A stretch of DNA of 64,000 bases, from positions 1 to 64,000 of the forward strand of contig CAYNRE010000028.1 of NCBI GenBank assembly GCA_964399535.1, read 5' to 3'. Below are positions 25,818 to 33,903 of this stretch, one piece after another. Under the pieces are notes generated by a model. The model was given only the letters and a program-made list of their open reading frames with translations. It did no database searches and was not told the origin of the DNA. Each line of letters opens with the position of its first letter. Within the stretch, counting starts at the first letter, position 1. Position numbers and translations under genes: made by a program. Source of the DNA: CAYNRE01 sp964399535. GTDB lineage: Bacteria; Planctomycetota; Planctomycetia; Pirellulales; CAYNRE01.

Positions 25818-27140
25818 GTGATCGGCAAGCGATGGCTGGCGGCGGTGGTCTGCGGCGCACTTCTCGGCGGCTTGGGCGGCAGCCCAATCGCCTCGGCCGA
25901 TGCCCTGGATCGCCTGAAGATCCCCAACTTGCAGGCTACTCGGGCGGCGATCGAAGCCCTGGCCACCGAGCGGCAGCCGGTGAGCCGGCCCACCGGGTTC
26001 GACGACGTTCGCGCGGCCCTGCACGTGCATTCGCTGTTGTCGCACGATAGCCGCTCGACGCTCGAAGAGGTGCTCGAAGGCGCTCGGGCCGCCGGCGTGC
26101 GCGTAGTCATGTTCAACGAGCACCCGGCCGACCACTACGACTATGTCAGCGACGGGCACCGCGGCCTTTACGACGGCATTCTGGTGCTGCCCGGCGCCGA
26201 AACCGAAGGCTATCTGGCCTACCCGCGCTCGAGCCTCAAGGGAGCCAAGAGCGATTCGCCTCAAGCGTTCGCCGACCTGGTCTTGGGCACCGGTGGCATG
26301 ATCTTTCTTTGCCACCTGGAAGAGCGGATGGATTGGGACATCCACGGCATCACCGGCAACGAAATCTACAACACCCATGCCGATCTGAAGAACGATGCCG
26401 GCTTGCTGGCTTCGTTCGGTCAGCCGCTGAAGCTGCTGGGCCTGGTGGGGGCCATCGACAAGTATCCGCAGGAATCGTTCGGGGCCCTGCTCGATTACCC
26501 GGCCGATTACCTGGCCCGCTGGGACCAGCTTTGCCAAACCGCGCGGCACACCGGGGTGGCCGGCAACGATTCGCACCACAATACGGGGCTGATTGCCCAA
26601 GTGGGCGACGACGGCAAACTGCACATTCTCGATCGCATCAAGCAGCCGCTGACCGTGATCGATCCGGAAAAGGTGCCGCTGGTCAAAGGGCTCGTGCAGG
26701 GGAAAAAGCCGGGCGACGTGGTCGTCTCGCTCGACCTGGACCCCTACGAGCGAAGCCTGCGCCATGTGAGCACCCACCTGCTGCTCAGCGAACTAACGCC
26801 CGAGCAGGTCGACGAGGCGCTGCGCCAAAGCCGGGCCTATGTGTCGTTCGATTGGCTGGCCGACCCCAGCGGCTTTCGCTACGAGCTGGTTAAGGACAAC
26901 CAGCGCTGGCCGGTGGGGAGCGAGGTGAAATGGTCTCCCGGCATGTCGCTGGAAGTGGAAGCCACGTTGCCGGGCTTCATCCGGCTGCTCAAGAGCGGCC
27001 AAGAGCTGGCCACGGGCCTGGGCCGGCAGCTCAGCCAGGCCATCGACGCTCCGGGTATTTACCGGGCCGAGGTGTGGCTCAACGTGGCGGGCGAGCGGCG
27101 GCCCTGGATTCTTTCCAACCCAATCTATGTGCGGGAGTGA
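25818..27140 (+). CDS. exported PHP-domain-like metal-dependent hydrolase
   Basis: A 440-residue protein. A signal peptide (MIGKRWLAAVVCGALLGGLG..) precedes a PHP-superfamily domain: LHVHSLLSHDSRSTLEEVLE holds the HxH pair, VVMFNEHPADH the next ligands, IFLCHLEERMDW the central histidine, and VAGNDSHHNTG the late Asp/His ligands. Residues ~320-440 form a beta-rich C-terminal domain. PHP domains hydrolyse phosphoesters, but exported ones of this type have no known substrate. The GTG start at 25818 has GAGGAG seven bases upstream. It follows the exporter genes by 29 bases and might be cotranscribed. Confidence 0.78.
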   Translation: MIGKRWLAAVVCGALLGGLGGSPIASADALDRLKIPNLQATRAAIEALATERQPVSRPTGFDDVRAALHVHSLLSHDSRSTLEEVLEGARAAGVRVVMFNEHPADHYDYVSDGHRGLYDGILVLPGAETEGYLAYPRSSLKGAKSDSPQAFADLVLGTGGMIFLCHLEERMDWDIHGITGNEIYNTHADLKNDAGLLASFGQPLKLLGLVGAIDKYPQESFGALLDYPADYLARWDQLCQTARHTGVAGNDSHHNTGLIAQVGDDGKLHILDRIKQPLTVIDPEKVPLVKGLVQGKKPGDVVVSLDLDPYERSLRHVSTHLLLSELTPEQVDEALRQSRAYVSFDWLADPSGFRYELVKDNQRWPVGSEVKWSPGMSLEVEATLPGFIRLLKSGQELATGLGRQLSQAIDAPGIYRAEVWLNVAGERRPWILSNPIYVRE

Positions 27141-27391
27141 ACCAAGCGCAGTCGATCCGCGCTCGGGCCCGGGGGCCGATTCCCGGGTCGCGGGTCGCCA
27201 AACAGCGGGACGATGATTCATGAGCGCCCCGGGGCGACGTCGCGGCTCCCCCGGCAACGCATCCTCCCTGGCATCGGCTCAGCCCCCGGTAGCGTGTGTC
27301 AGCACCGGCATCTGCTTAACCCCCGGTGAGTCATTGGGGGCTAATCGGGCATGAATGCCCAGCAAAGCTTCCGGTCCCACCGCCGGCGAGG

Positions 27392-28537
27392 TCAGTCGCC
27401 AAACCCTGTCAGCGCCGCTTGCAATTCGCCGCGAACCACCGGGTCGGGCTCGCTCGCCAGCCGCTCGTGGAGCCAAGCTCGCGGGTCGGGCCAAGGAGCC
27501 AATTGGCCCAGGGCCCAGGCACAGGCGCCTCGCACGAGCGGTTCGGGGTCGTCCAGCCCGCGCCGCAGGGCCGGGGCCGCCTGGCGCGAGCGCTGGTTGC
27601 CCAGCACCACCGCGGCGCTGCGCAACAGGCCGCGACGCTTGGGGCGCCACAGCGGCGTGTGGCGAAACCGCTGGCGAAAACCGGCCTCGTCCAGCCAAAA
27701 CAGTTCGGCCAGCGCGAGCGGGTCGCGGTCGGCCGCCGGTTCCAACTCGGCCACCGAGCTAGTCGGCGCCTTGCGATTCCAGGGGCACACCTCCTGGCAC
27801 ACGTCGCAACCGAACACCCAATTGCCCAGCCCCGGGCGAAGCTCTCCGGGAATGGGAGCCGCGAGCTCGATCGTCAGGTAACTAATGCAGCGCCGGCTGT
27901 CGAGTTGATAGGGCGCGACAAAGGCCCCCGTCGGGCAGGCATCGAGACACGCCGTGCAGGTGCCACAGTGGTCGGCCACCGGGGGTGTATCGCACTCCAG
28001 CGGCCCGTCGACCAGCAGCGCGGCCAGAAAGAACCAGCTCCCCAGTTCGCGGCTCAAAAGCAGCGTGTTCTTGCCGATCCAACCGAGCCCGGCCAGCTGG
28101 GCGAACTCGCGCTCAAGCAAGGGGGCGGTATCGACCACACCCCGCGCCCGGCCGCCGGGTACCCAGGCCCGATAGGCATCGGCCAGCCGGTGCAGCCGGT
28201 CGTGGATCAGTTCATGGTAGTCGGCGTTCCAAGCGTAGCGGGCCACCCGGCCCCGTCCGTCGGCCGCTGGGTTGGGCTCGCTGGTGCGATAGGGAAACGC
28301 CAGCATCAGCAGGCTCTGGGCTCCGTCGAGCACGTGGCGCGGGTGGCCGTAGGCATCGCGGCGGTCGGCCAGGTATCGCATTTCGCCCGCGTAGCCGGCT
28401 TCGAGCCAGTCGCGGAAACGTTGCCAGCCTGGGGGTTCGACGGCGGGGCACGCCGCGGCCCGAGCAAAGCCCAATTCCAGCGCCCGAGTTCGCAGCCGCT
28501 GGGTTAGCTCGGCGGGCGAAAGCGGGCTGGCGCTCAT
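27392..28537 (-). CDS. queG: epoxyqueuosine reductase QueG
   Basis: A 381-residue enzyme that uses cobalamin and two [4Fe-4S] clusters for the last step of queuosine synthesis in tRNA. Visible: RYAWNADYHELIHDRL in the cobalamin-binding half, LGWIGKNTLLLSRELGSWFFL, the cluster motifs CGTCTACLDACPTGA and CDVCQEVCPWN, and a C-terminal ~75-residue HEAT-type extension (RSAAVVLGNQRSRQAAPALR). This set is diagnostic. The ATG at 28537 has GAAGGG seven bases upstream. It starts 43 bases after the M16 peptidase gene, so may be the last gene of the 31050-27392 run. The 250 bases after its stop hold no ORF. Confidence 0.93.
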   Translation of the reverse strand: MSASPLSPAELTQRLRTRALELGFARAAACPAVEPPGWQRFRDWLEAGYAGEMRYLADRRDAYGHPRHVLDGAQSLLMLAFPYRTSEPNPAADGRGRVARYAWNADYHELIHDRLHRLADAYRAWVPGGRARGVVDTAPLLEREFAQLAGLGWIGKNTLLLSRELGSWFFLAALLVDGPLECDTPPVADHCGTCTACLDACPTGAFVAPYQLDSRRCISYLTIELAAPIPGELRPGLGNWVFGCDVCQEVCPWNRKAPTSSVAELEPAADRDPLALAELFWLDEAGFRQRFRHTPLWRPKRRGLLRSAAVVLGNQRSRQAAPALRRGLDDPEPLVRGACAWALGQLAPWPDPRAWLHERLASEPDPVVRGELQAALTGFGD

Positions 28538-28580
28538 GGGCACCCTTCGCGGCGGGGGCCGGCGGCGGCCAGGCGCCCGG

Positions 28581-29819
28581 TTAGTTCTCGCAGGCCAACT
28601 CGGTCAAAGGACCGATGGCCACGGTGGCCGAGGCCGAAAGGGGGTACTTGCGCAGCACGGCGGCGATTTCGTCGAGCGTAATGGCTTCGACGGCCCGCAG
28701 GTCGTCGGCCACGGTGCGATACTCGCGGCGCTGGGTCCAATTGGCCCCCACGGTAAACAAACGCCCCCGCGGCCGCTCGCTGCCCAGCACCACTCGGCTT
28801 TGCACTTTGTTCTTGGCCAACGCGAGTTCCTCGGCCGTAATGCCCTCGGCTTCCACCTGGCGGAAGATGGCGCGAATGCGGGCCAGGTTCTCGGCGGCCA
28901 ACTCGGGGGGCGAACAAAGGTAGGTGAGAAACACGCCGGTGCCGAGGTAATCTTGATGCCCCAGGCTGGCCTGTTCGGCCCGGCCCGGATCGATCAAATC
29001 CCAGTAAAACCGGCTGCCCGAATCGTCGCCGATGACCGTGGCCAGAATCTTGGCGGCGTAGCGGTCGGCGTCGGTGGCGGCGGGGCCGGCGGCGAACTCG
29101 ACGGCGTATTGCTGCGTGGCCTGGGGCTTGTGCACGGTTTGAAAGCCGGTCTGGGGCCGCGCGGCCGCCACCGGGCGCCCGCTCTCGGCGGGCTGCCATT
29201 GGCCGCAACAGGCCTCGGCATCGCGCACCAGCAGGTCGAAATCGATCTTCCCCGATCCGACCAGGGCCATGTTGCCGGGGCTGTACCTTCGGCGAAAGTA
29301 ATCGCGCATCTGGTCGACCAACAGGCCGCCCACGGTTTGGGCGGTGCCCAACACGCTGTGCCCCAGCGGATGGGCTCCGAAAAACAGGGCTCGGCACTTA
29401 TCGTCGGCACCGAAGGGGGGCTGATCGTCGTACATGCGAATTTCTTCGATAATCACCTGTTTTTCGGTATCGAAGTCCCCCTCGCGCAGCGAGGGGCGCA
29501 TTACGTCCGACCAAAGCTCGACGGTGCGGGTTTGAAACTCGGGCAGCACCGCCGCGTAGTACACCGTGTTCTCTTCGCTGGTAAAGGCGTTGTAGTGCGC
29601 CCCCATCTCGTCGAACTCGCGGTTCACGTCTTCGGCCGATCGCGAGGGGGTTCCCTTGAACACCATGTGCTCGAGAAAATGGCTGACGCCGGCCAACTCG
29701 GCCGTTTCGTCGCGGGCCCCGGTTTGAACGAAGAACCCCAGCGCGCTCGAATGCGCCTCGGGGTTCACCTCGGCCACGATCTCGAGCCCGTTGGGCAGCG
29801 TATGACTACGAAATTCCAC
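28581..29819 (-). CDS. M16 family zinc peptidase, catalytic subunit
   Basis: A 412-residue M16B (pitrilysin/processing peptidase) protein. The inverted zinc motif H47-F-L-E50-H51 (VSHFLEHMVFKGT) and the distal glutamate E126 (VIIEEIRM) are intact, so the zinc site is complete. The C-terminal half has lost the Arg/Tyr pair (usual RGLxYSV) that helps bind substrate in M16 enzymes; the equivalent reads SRFYWDLIDPGRAEQASL. The upstream neighbour has exactly the opposite pattern. The start at 29819 lies inside the upstream gene (14-base overlap), implying translational coupling and subunit pairing. Confidence 0.92.
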   Translation of the reverse strand: MEFRSHTLPNGLEIVAEVNPEAHSSALGFFVQTGARDETAELAGVSHFLEHMVFKGTPSRSAEDVNREFDEMGAHYNAFTSEENTVYYAAVLPEFQTRTVELWSDVMRPSLREGDFDTEKQVIIEEIRMYDDQPPFGADDKCRALFFGAHPLGHSVLGTAQTVGGLLVDQMRDYFRRRYSPGNMALVGSGKIDFDLLVRDAEACCGQWQPAESGRPVAAARPQTGFQTVHKPQATQQYAVEFAAGPAATDADRYAAKILATVIGDDSGSRFYWDLIDPGRAEQASLGHQDYLGTGVFLTYLCSPPELAAENLARIRAIFRQVEAEGITAEELALAKNKVQSRVVLGSERPRGRLFTVGANWTQRREYRTVADDLRAVEAITLDEIAAVLRKYPLSASATVAIGPLTELACEN

Positions 29820-31050
29820 GGGGCAGCTCCAGCGGCTTGGGGCCCAGCGTCACCACGGTGAACTCGCCGGGGGGATTGGCCTTGAGATAGCGATTGATCG
29901 ACTCGCAGGTAAGCTGATCGACCAGCCGGCCCACCTCGTCCAGCGTACGTACCCGGCCCAGGTGGTACCAATCGCGGGCAATCGCCGAACTGCGGGCCGA
30001 GCTGGATTCCTGCTGCATGATCAGGCTGCTCTTGATGCGGGCCTTGAGGCGGTCGATCTCCTGCTGCTCGATGCCGTCGGCCAGTCGCACGAGTTCGCCC
30101 AAGAGCACATCGAGCGTTTCCTGGGCCCGCTCGGCCGAAGTGCCGGCATAGCTGAGCACGGCGCCGCGGTCGCGCAGGGTGTGGTAGGTGGCATACACGC
30201 TGTAGCACAAGCCGCGCTTCTCGCGCACTTCGGTGAACAGCCGCGAGCTCATGCCGCCGCTGAGCGCGCCGACCGCTCCCCAGGCCTGGAAATAATCCGG
30301 ATCCCGGTAGGCGACGCTGGGATACGAGATGGCGATTTGCGTTTGGTTGGCCTCGTGATGCAGGTGGGCACGCCGCTCGCCGCGCGGGCCCTCGGCCGGG
30401 GGCAGCGCGTCTTGCGGTTGCCAATCTCCGTAGAGCCGGCCCACTTCGTCCAACAGCGACGACCATTCGATCCGCCCGGCGACGCCGAGAATGGCGCCCC
30501 GCGGCTGATAGTGCGTCTGGTGATGGCGCTCGACATCGGCCAGAGTCAGCGCCTCGAGGCCCGCTTCGGTGCCCTGGCTCGGCCGCCCCCAGGGGCTGGG
30601 GTAGTGCCGCCGCCGCAACTCGAGCATCACCTTATGCCCCGGTTCGTCTTCGATGGCCTGCAGCTCTTGCAGGGCCACGGCCCGGGCCGGGTCGAGCTGA
30701 TCGGAGGGCAGGTGCGGGCGGCGAAGCACGTCGGCGTAAATGCCCAGGGCCGCCGACAGGTTCTTGGCCAGCGTAGCGCCGCTGAAGCTGGCGTGAGCAT
30801 CGCCCACGGCCTCGCTCCGCTCGACCCCCAGGTTGTCCAGGGCCTCGACCAGTTGGCGGCTGTCGCGCTTTCCCGCACCGCGCATCACCAACTCGTTGGT
30901 CACCGTCGCCAGGCCTTCCCGGCCGGTGGGGTCGTGAACCGATCCGGCGGGGACGATCCAGGTAAAGGCGGCCGACTCGACACCGGCCATGGGCTCGGCC
31001 ACGAGCACCAGGCCGTTGGAGAACGTATGGGAACGAATTTGCTGCTGCAC
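29806..31050 (-). CDS. M16 family peptidase-like, non-catalytic subunit
   Basis: A 414-residue M16 protein lacking the zinc motif: where HxxEH is expected it reads GLATVTNELVMRGAG. The C-terminal REKRGLCYSVYATY segment with the substrate-binding Arg/Tyr pair is fully kept, as is SGGMSSRLF. In characterised M16B heterodimers the two halves of the active site are divided between subunits in this way. GTG start at 31050 with GGAAGG about seven bases upstream. Product likely associates with the protein encoded immediately downstream; substrate could be a peptide or leader peptide. Confidence 0.9.
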   Translation of the reverse strand: MQQQIRSHTFSNGLVLVAEPMAGVESAAFTWIVPAGSVHDPTGREGLATVTNELVMRGAGKRDSRQLVEALDNLGVERSEAVGDAHASFSGATLAKNLSAALGIYADVLRRPHLPSDQLDPARAVALQELQAIEDEPGHKVMLELRRRHYPSPWGRPSQGTEAGLEALTLADVERHHQTHYQPRGAILGVAGRIEWSSLLDEVGRLYGDWQPQDALPPAEGPRGERRAHLHHEANQTQIAISYPSVAYRDPDYFQAWGAVGALSGGMSSRLFTEVREKRGLCYSVYATYHTLRDRGAVLSYAGTSAERAQETLDVLLGELVRLADGIEQQEIDRLKARIKSSLIMQQESSSARSSAIARDWYHLGRVRTLDEVGRLVDQLTCESINRYLKANPPGEFTVVTLGPKPLELPRGIS

Positions 31051-31134
31051 AGGGCTTCCTTCCAGCGGCGCGGCCTTCGCCCGGGAACTGCCGCGGGCAA
31101 GTCAGCCGTAAGCGCGGCGGCCAAGGGGGTCGAA

Positions 31135-31707
31135 CTAGGTGTAGGCCACCTCCACCGCCTTGTACACCGTTCGCGCGCGGGCGAACCCCAGCCGGTGGTA
31201 CAAGCGGATGGCCCCAGTATTCTGCGCCGTGACTTCCAGGAAGGCGCGCTCTAACCCTTCGTGCTGAAAACCGGCCAGGGCCGCCAGTAGCAGGCTCTCG
31301 CCCAACCCCCGGCTGCGATGCTCGGGCACCACACCCAGGTTTTGCACCGCCCCATAGCCGCTCCGGTCGCGAATACCCTGAATGGTGCCGCAATACTCGG
31401 GGGGTACCCCGGCGCGCCAGTCGTAGGCCACGAGCCAGGTGGCACCGGGCAGGAACCCCTCCTTCCGCGAGATCTCCAGCATGAGCCGGCGGCAACCGTC
31501 CGCGTCGCCCAAACAGGGAAACACGTTGGCGTCGATCTCTTCACGAAAGCTCAAGTACTTCGTATTGGCGTGGGTTTCCAACAGTGAGTAATCCCAGGGC
31601 ACCAGCCGGTAACCCTCGGGCAGGCCGGGCCGCGGCAGCGCCGCCCCAGACAACTCGATCTCCATGCGATAGCGCTTGAAGTAAGTGAGGCTCATGCGAG
31701 CGGCCAT
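31135..31707 (-). CDS. GNAT family N-acetyltransferase
   Basis: A 190-residue GNAT acetyltransferase. The acetyl-CoA-binding motif A is LGVVPEHRSRGLGESLL (V-x4-R-x2-G-x-G), preceded by the beta4 strand ending GYGAVQN and followed by EVTAQNTGAIRLYHRLGF, a standard GNAT ending. The N-terminal part (YRLVPWDYSLLETHANTKY) is not one I can tie to a known substrate; a small molecule or an N-terminal amine are both possible. Start ATG at 31707; another at 31695. It lies 84 bases upstream of the M16 pair on the same strand and diverges from the metal-transport operon. Confidence 0.85.
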   Translation of the reverse strand: MAARMSLTYFKRYRMEIELSGAALPRPGLPEGYRLVPWDYSLLETHANTKYLSFREEIDANVFPCLGDADGCRRLMLEISRKEGFLPGATWLVAYDWRAGVPPEYCGTIQGIRDRSGYGAVQNLGVVPEHRSRGLGESLLLAALAGFQHEGLERAFLEVTAQNTGAIRLYHRLGFARARTVYKAVEVAYT

Positions 31708-31990
31708 CGAAGAAGCTCTCCCGATCGATTCCCCCGAGGCGGCCGCTCGGGGCGGGCGAGTCTGGCAGTGGACCCTCGCAAATGTATCCCCCGTGACGAG
31801 CCCCGGTCAACGCGGCGAGTGCCAGATCGAGCCTTTTGCCGTCGGCCGGCGACCGATTTCATCGGTTCGGCCGCTGGCCGGGCCAGCCCCTTTCTCCGGG
31901 CCGGCGCATTGCCGACAAGACCCGCAGCGCTCGCCGAACACCTGCAACCGGCGCATCGGGCCGGGCGAAACTTGGCCCTCGGAGTCCAAC

Positions 31991-32040
31991 CCTCAGATTT
32001 TGAATAGTCAAAAAAATTATTTATTGCTATTGAATACCTG
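31991..32040 (+). promoter_or_regulatory. AT-rich promoter/operator region of the tro-like operon
   Basis: Within the 430-base divergent intergenic region (31708-32137), bases 31991-32040 are about three-quarters A+T in an otherwise GC-rich window. The tract contains TTGAAT (32000-32005), a long A-run, and an imperfect dyad formed by GAATAG and CTATTG. This is where a promoter and a metal-dependent repressor site would be expected for the transporter operon starting at 32138. I cannot match it to a defined DtxR, MntR, Fur or Zur consensus. The rest of the intergenic region shows no gene. Confidence 0.4.
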
Positions 32041-32137
32041 CTCCTCCGTGCGATACTTTCAAGTGCGTCGTCCGAAGCATTGCCGGGGGCCCCCCTCGGG
32101 AAACGCTTTCTTTGCAGCGACGAGGTACCACCCGCCC

Positions 32138-33094
32138 ATGAATGCCCGCCGCTCCTTGAGCCTATGGCCCGCCTGGCTGGCCCTGTTGCTTTCGGCCGGC
32201 TGTTTCCCCGAGGTCGAATCGGAGCAGGACTCGACCGGTACCGCGGCGGGTCGTCTGGCCGTGGTTTGCACCACCGGCCAGGTGGCCGAGATGGTGACGC
32301 GAATCGGCGGCGATCTGGTGCAGGTGGAAACGCTGATGGGCTACGGCGTCGACCCGCACCTGTACAAGCCCTCGCACGGCGACTTGCGTCGACTGCGGCG
32401 TGCCGAAGCGGTGTTCTACAGTGGGCTGCACCTCGAGGGGCGGCTGGTCGAGGTACTCGAAAAGCTGGGGGCGAGCAAGCCCACGGTCGCGGTCGGCCAA
32501 ATTCTTGAGCGCGAGGCCGCCGACCAGTTGCTCGAAGCGGGACAATTCGGCGGCCGCTACGACCCCCACGTTTGGTTCGATTTGAAGCTCTGGTCCCGGG
32601 CGGCCCCCTTCGTTGCCAAGCGGTTGGCTGAATTGCGGCCGCAGCAGGCCGACACGTTTCGCGCCCGGGCGAGCGCCTATGTCGACGAGCTACACCACCT
32701 GGCCGACCAGTGCCGAACTGAATTGGCCACGATTCCGCCCGAGCGCCGGGTGCTGGTCACGGCCCACGATGCGTTCGCGTATTTCGGTCGCGCCTACGAG
32801 ATTGAAGTGCACGGATTGCAGGGGATCAGCACCGCCGACGAGGCCGATCTGGCCACCCTGAGCCGGTTGACCGGGCTGCTCACTTCGCGGGGGGTCAAGG
32901 CCGTGTTTGTCGAGTCGAGCGTACCGCCCAAGTTCATCGAAGCCCTGGTCGAGGCCTGTCGCTCGCGAGGGCACACCGTCGAGATCGGCGGCGAGTTGTA
33001 CTCCGATGCCCTCGGCCCGCAGGGGTCGGGCGCCGACACGCTCTCGGGCATGATGCAGCACAACGTTCGCACGATCGCCGAGGCTTTGCGGTAG
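32138..33094 (+). CDS. troA: TroA-like metal ABC transporter substrate-binding lipoprotein
   Basis: A 318-residue cluster A-I binding protein. A lipoprotein signal ends LLSAGC, with acylated Cys22. The metal site fits TroA: H74 (VDPHLYKP), H144 (YDPHVWFD), H210 (TAHDAFAYF) and D290 (ELYSDALG). The spacings match TroA closely, and VHGLQGISTADEADLATL and VFVESSVPPKF are TroA-type phrases. The long His-rich loop of ZnuA is absent. TroA-type proteins deliver Mn2+, Zn2+ or Fe2+ to the membrane permease. ATG at 32138 with GAGG upstream. First gene of a four-gene operon ending at 36562. Confidence 0.92.
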   Translation: MNARRSLSLWPAWLALLLSAGCFPEVESEQDSTGTAAGRLAVVCTTGQVAEMVTRIGGDLVQVETLMGYGVDPHLYKPSHGDLRRLRRAEAVFYSGLHLEGRLVEVLEKLGASKPTVAVGQILEREAADQLLEAGQFGGRYDPHVWFDLKLWSRAAPFVAKRLAELRPQQADTFRARASAYVDELHHLADQCRTELATIPPERRVLVTAHDAFAYFGRAYEIEVHGLQGISTADEADLATLSRLTGLLTSRGVKAVFVESSVPPKFIEALVEACRSRGHTVEIGGELYSDALGPQGSGADTLSGMMQHNVRTIAEALR

Positions 33095-33135
33095 CTACGA
33101 GGTTTCCCGTTCAGCGGAAGGACCGTTTCCCTCTC

Positions 33136-33903
33136 ATGCCCGCTCCGCCCCTGGAGATTCACGACCTGACCGTGGCCTATCATCGGCGGCCCGTGCTTTG
33201 GGACGTCGACCTGACCGTACCCGAGGGCCGCCTGGTCGGCATCATCGGCCCGAACGGGGCGGGCAAGTCCACCTTGATCAAGGCCGCGCTGGGCATCGTT
33301 CCCCTGGCCAGCGGCCGGGTGGAAATCTTTGGCCAACCCTACCGGCGCCAGCGGCACCTGGTCGGCTATGTTCCACAGCGCGAAACGGTCGACTGGGATT
33401 TTCCCGTTACGGCCGAAGATGTTGTGCTGATGGGCACCTACGGGCGGCTGGGTTGGTTTCGCCGGCCGGGCGCGGCCGAGCGCAAGCAAGCCCGCGAGGC
33501 CCTGGAACAGGTGGGCCTGGCCGGGCTGGGCGAGCGACAGATTCGCCAGCTCTCGGGCGGGCAGCAGCAGCGGGTCTTTCTGGCCCGGGCCCTGGTTCAA
33601 CAGGCTCGGCTGTACCTTATGGACGAGCCGTTTGCGGGAGTCGACGCCCTGACCGAGCAAACCATCGTGCAGTTGCTCAGGCAACTGCGCAGCCAAGGGC
33701 GAACCGTCTTGGTCGTGCACCACGACCTGCAAACCGTGCGCGACTATTTCGACCACGTGATCCTGGTCAATCTCAGGCTCATTGCTCAGGGGCCGACGGA
33801 AACCACGTTCACAACGGCCAACTTGCAGCAAACCTATGGCGGCCGGCTGGTCATTCTCGACGCCGCCGCCGAGGCGGTCCGCCTGGGAGAACCCGGGCGA
33901 TGA
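33136..33903 (+). CDS. troB: metal ABC transporter ATP-binding protein, TroB/MntB-like
   Basis: A 255-residue ATPase of the Mn/Zn (ABC-3) family. Walker A GPNGAGKST, VGYVPQRETVDWDFPVTAEDVV (the conserved VDWDFP phrase of this family), signature QLSGGQQQRVFLARAL, Walker B LYLMDEPFAGVD and HHDLQTV are present. It energises uptake through the two permeases encoded downstream. Its stop codon overlaps the first permease's ATG as ATGA, so the subunits are translationally coupled. The start lies 41 bases after the troA stop codon. Confidence 0.93.
   Translation: MPAPPLEIHDLTVAYHRRPVLWDVDLTVPEGRLVGIIGPNGAGKSTLIKAALGIVPLASGRVEIFGQPYRRQRHLVGYVPQRETVDWDFPVTAEDVVLMGTYGRLGWFRRPGAAERKQAREALEQVGLAGLGERQIRQLSGGQQQRVFLARALVQQARLYLMDEPFAGVDALTEQTIVQLLRQLRSQGRTVLVVHHDLQTVRDYFDHVILVNLRLIAQGPTETTFTTANLQQTYGGRLVILDAAAEAVRLGEPGR

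Noticed and set aside
25335..26777. 480-codon open frame antisense to the exporter permease and PHP-like gene
   Set aside because: High GC content leaves long open antisense frames. The translation has no family features, whereas the plus-strand genes show clear motifs and ribosome sites.
32138..33094. ZnuA-type zinc-specific binding protein
   Set aside because: No His-rich loop, and the third ligand and surrounding phrases match TroA rather than ZnuA.
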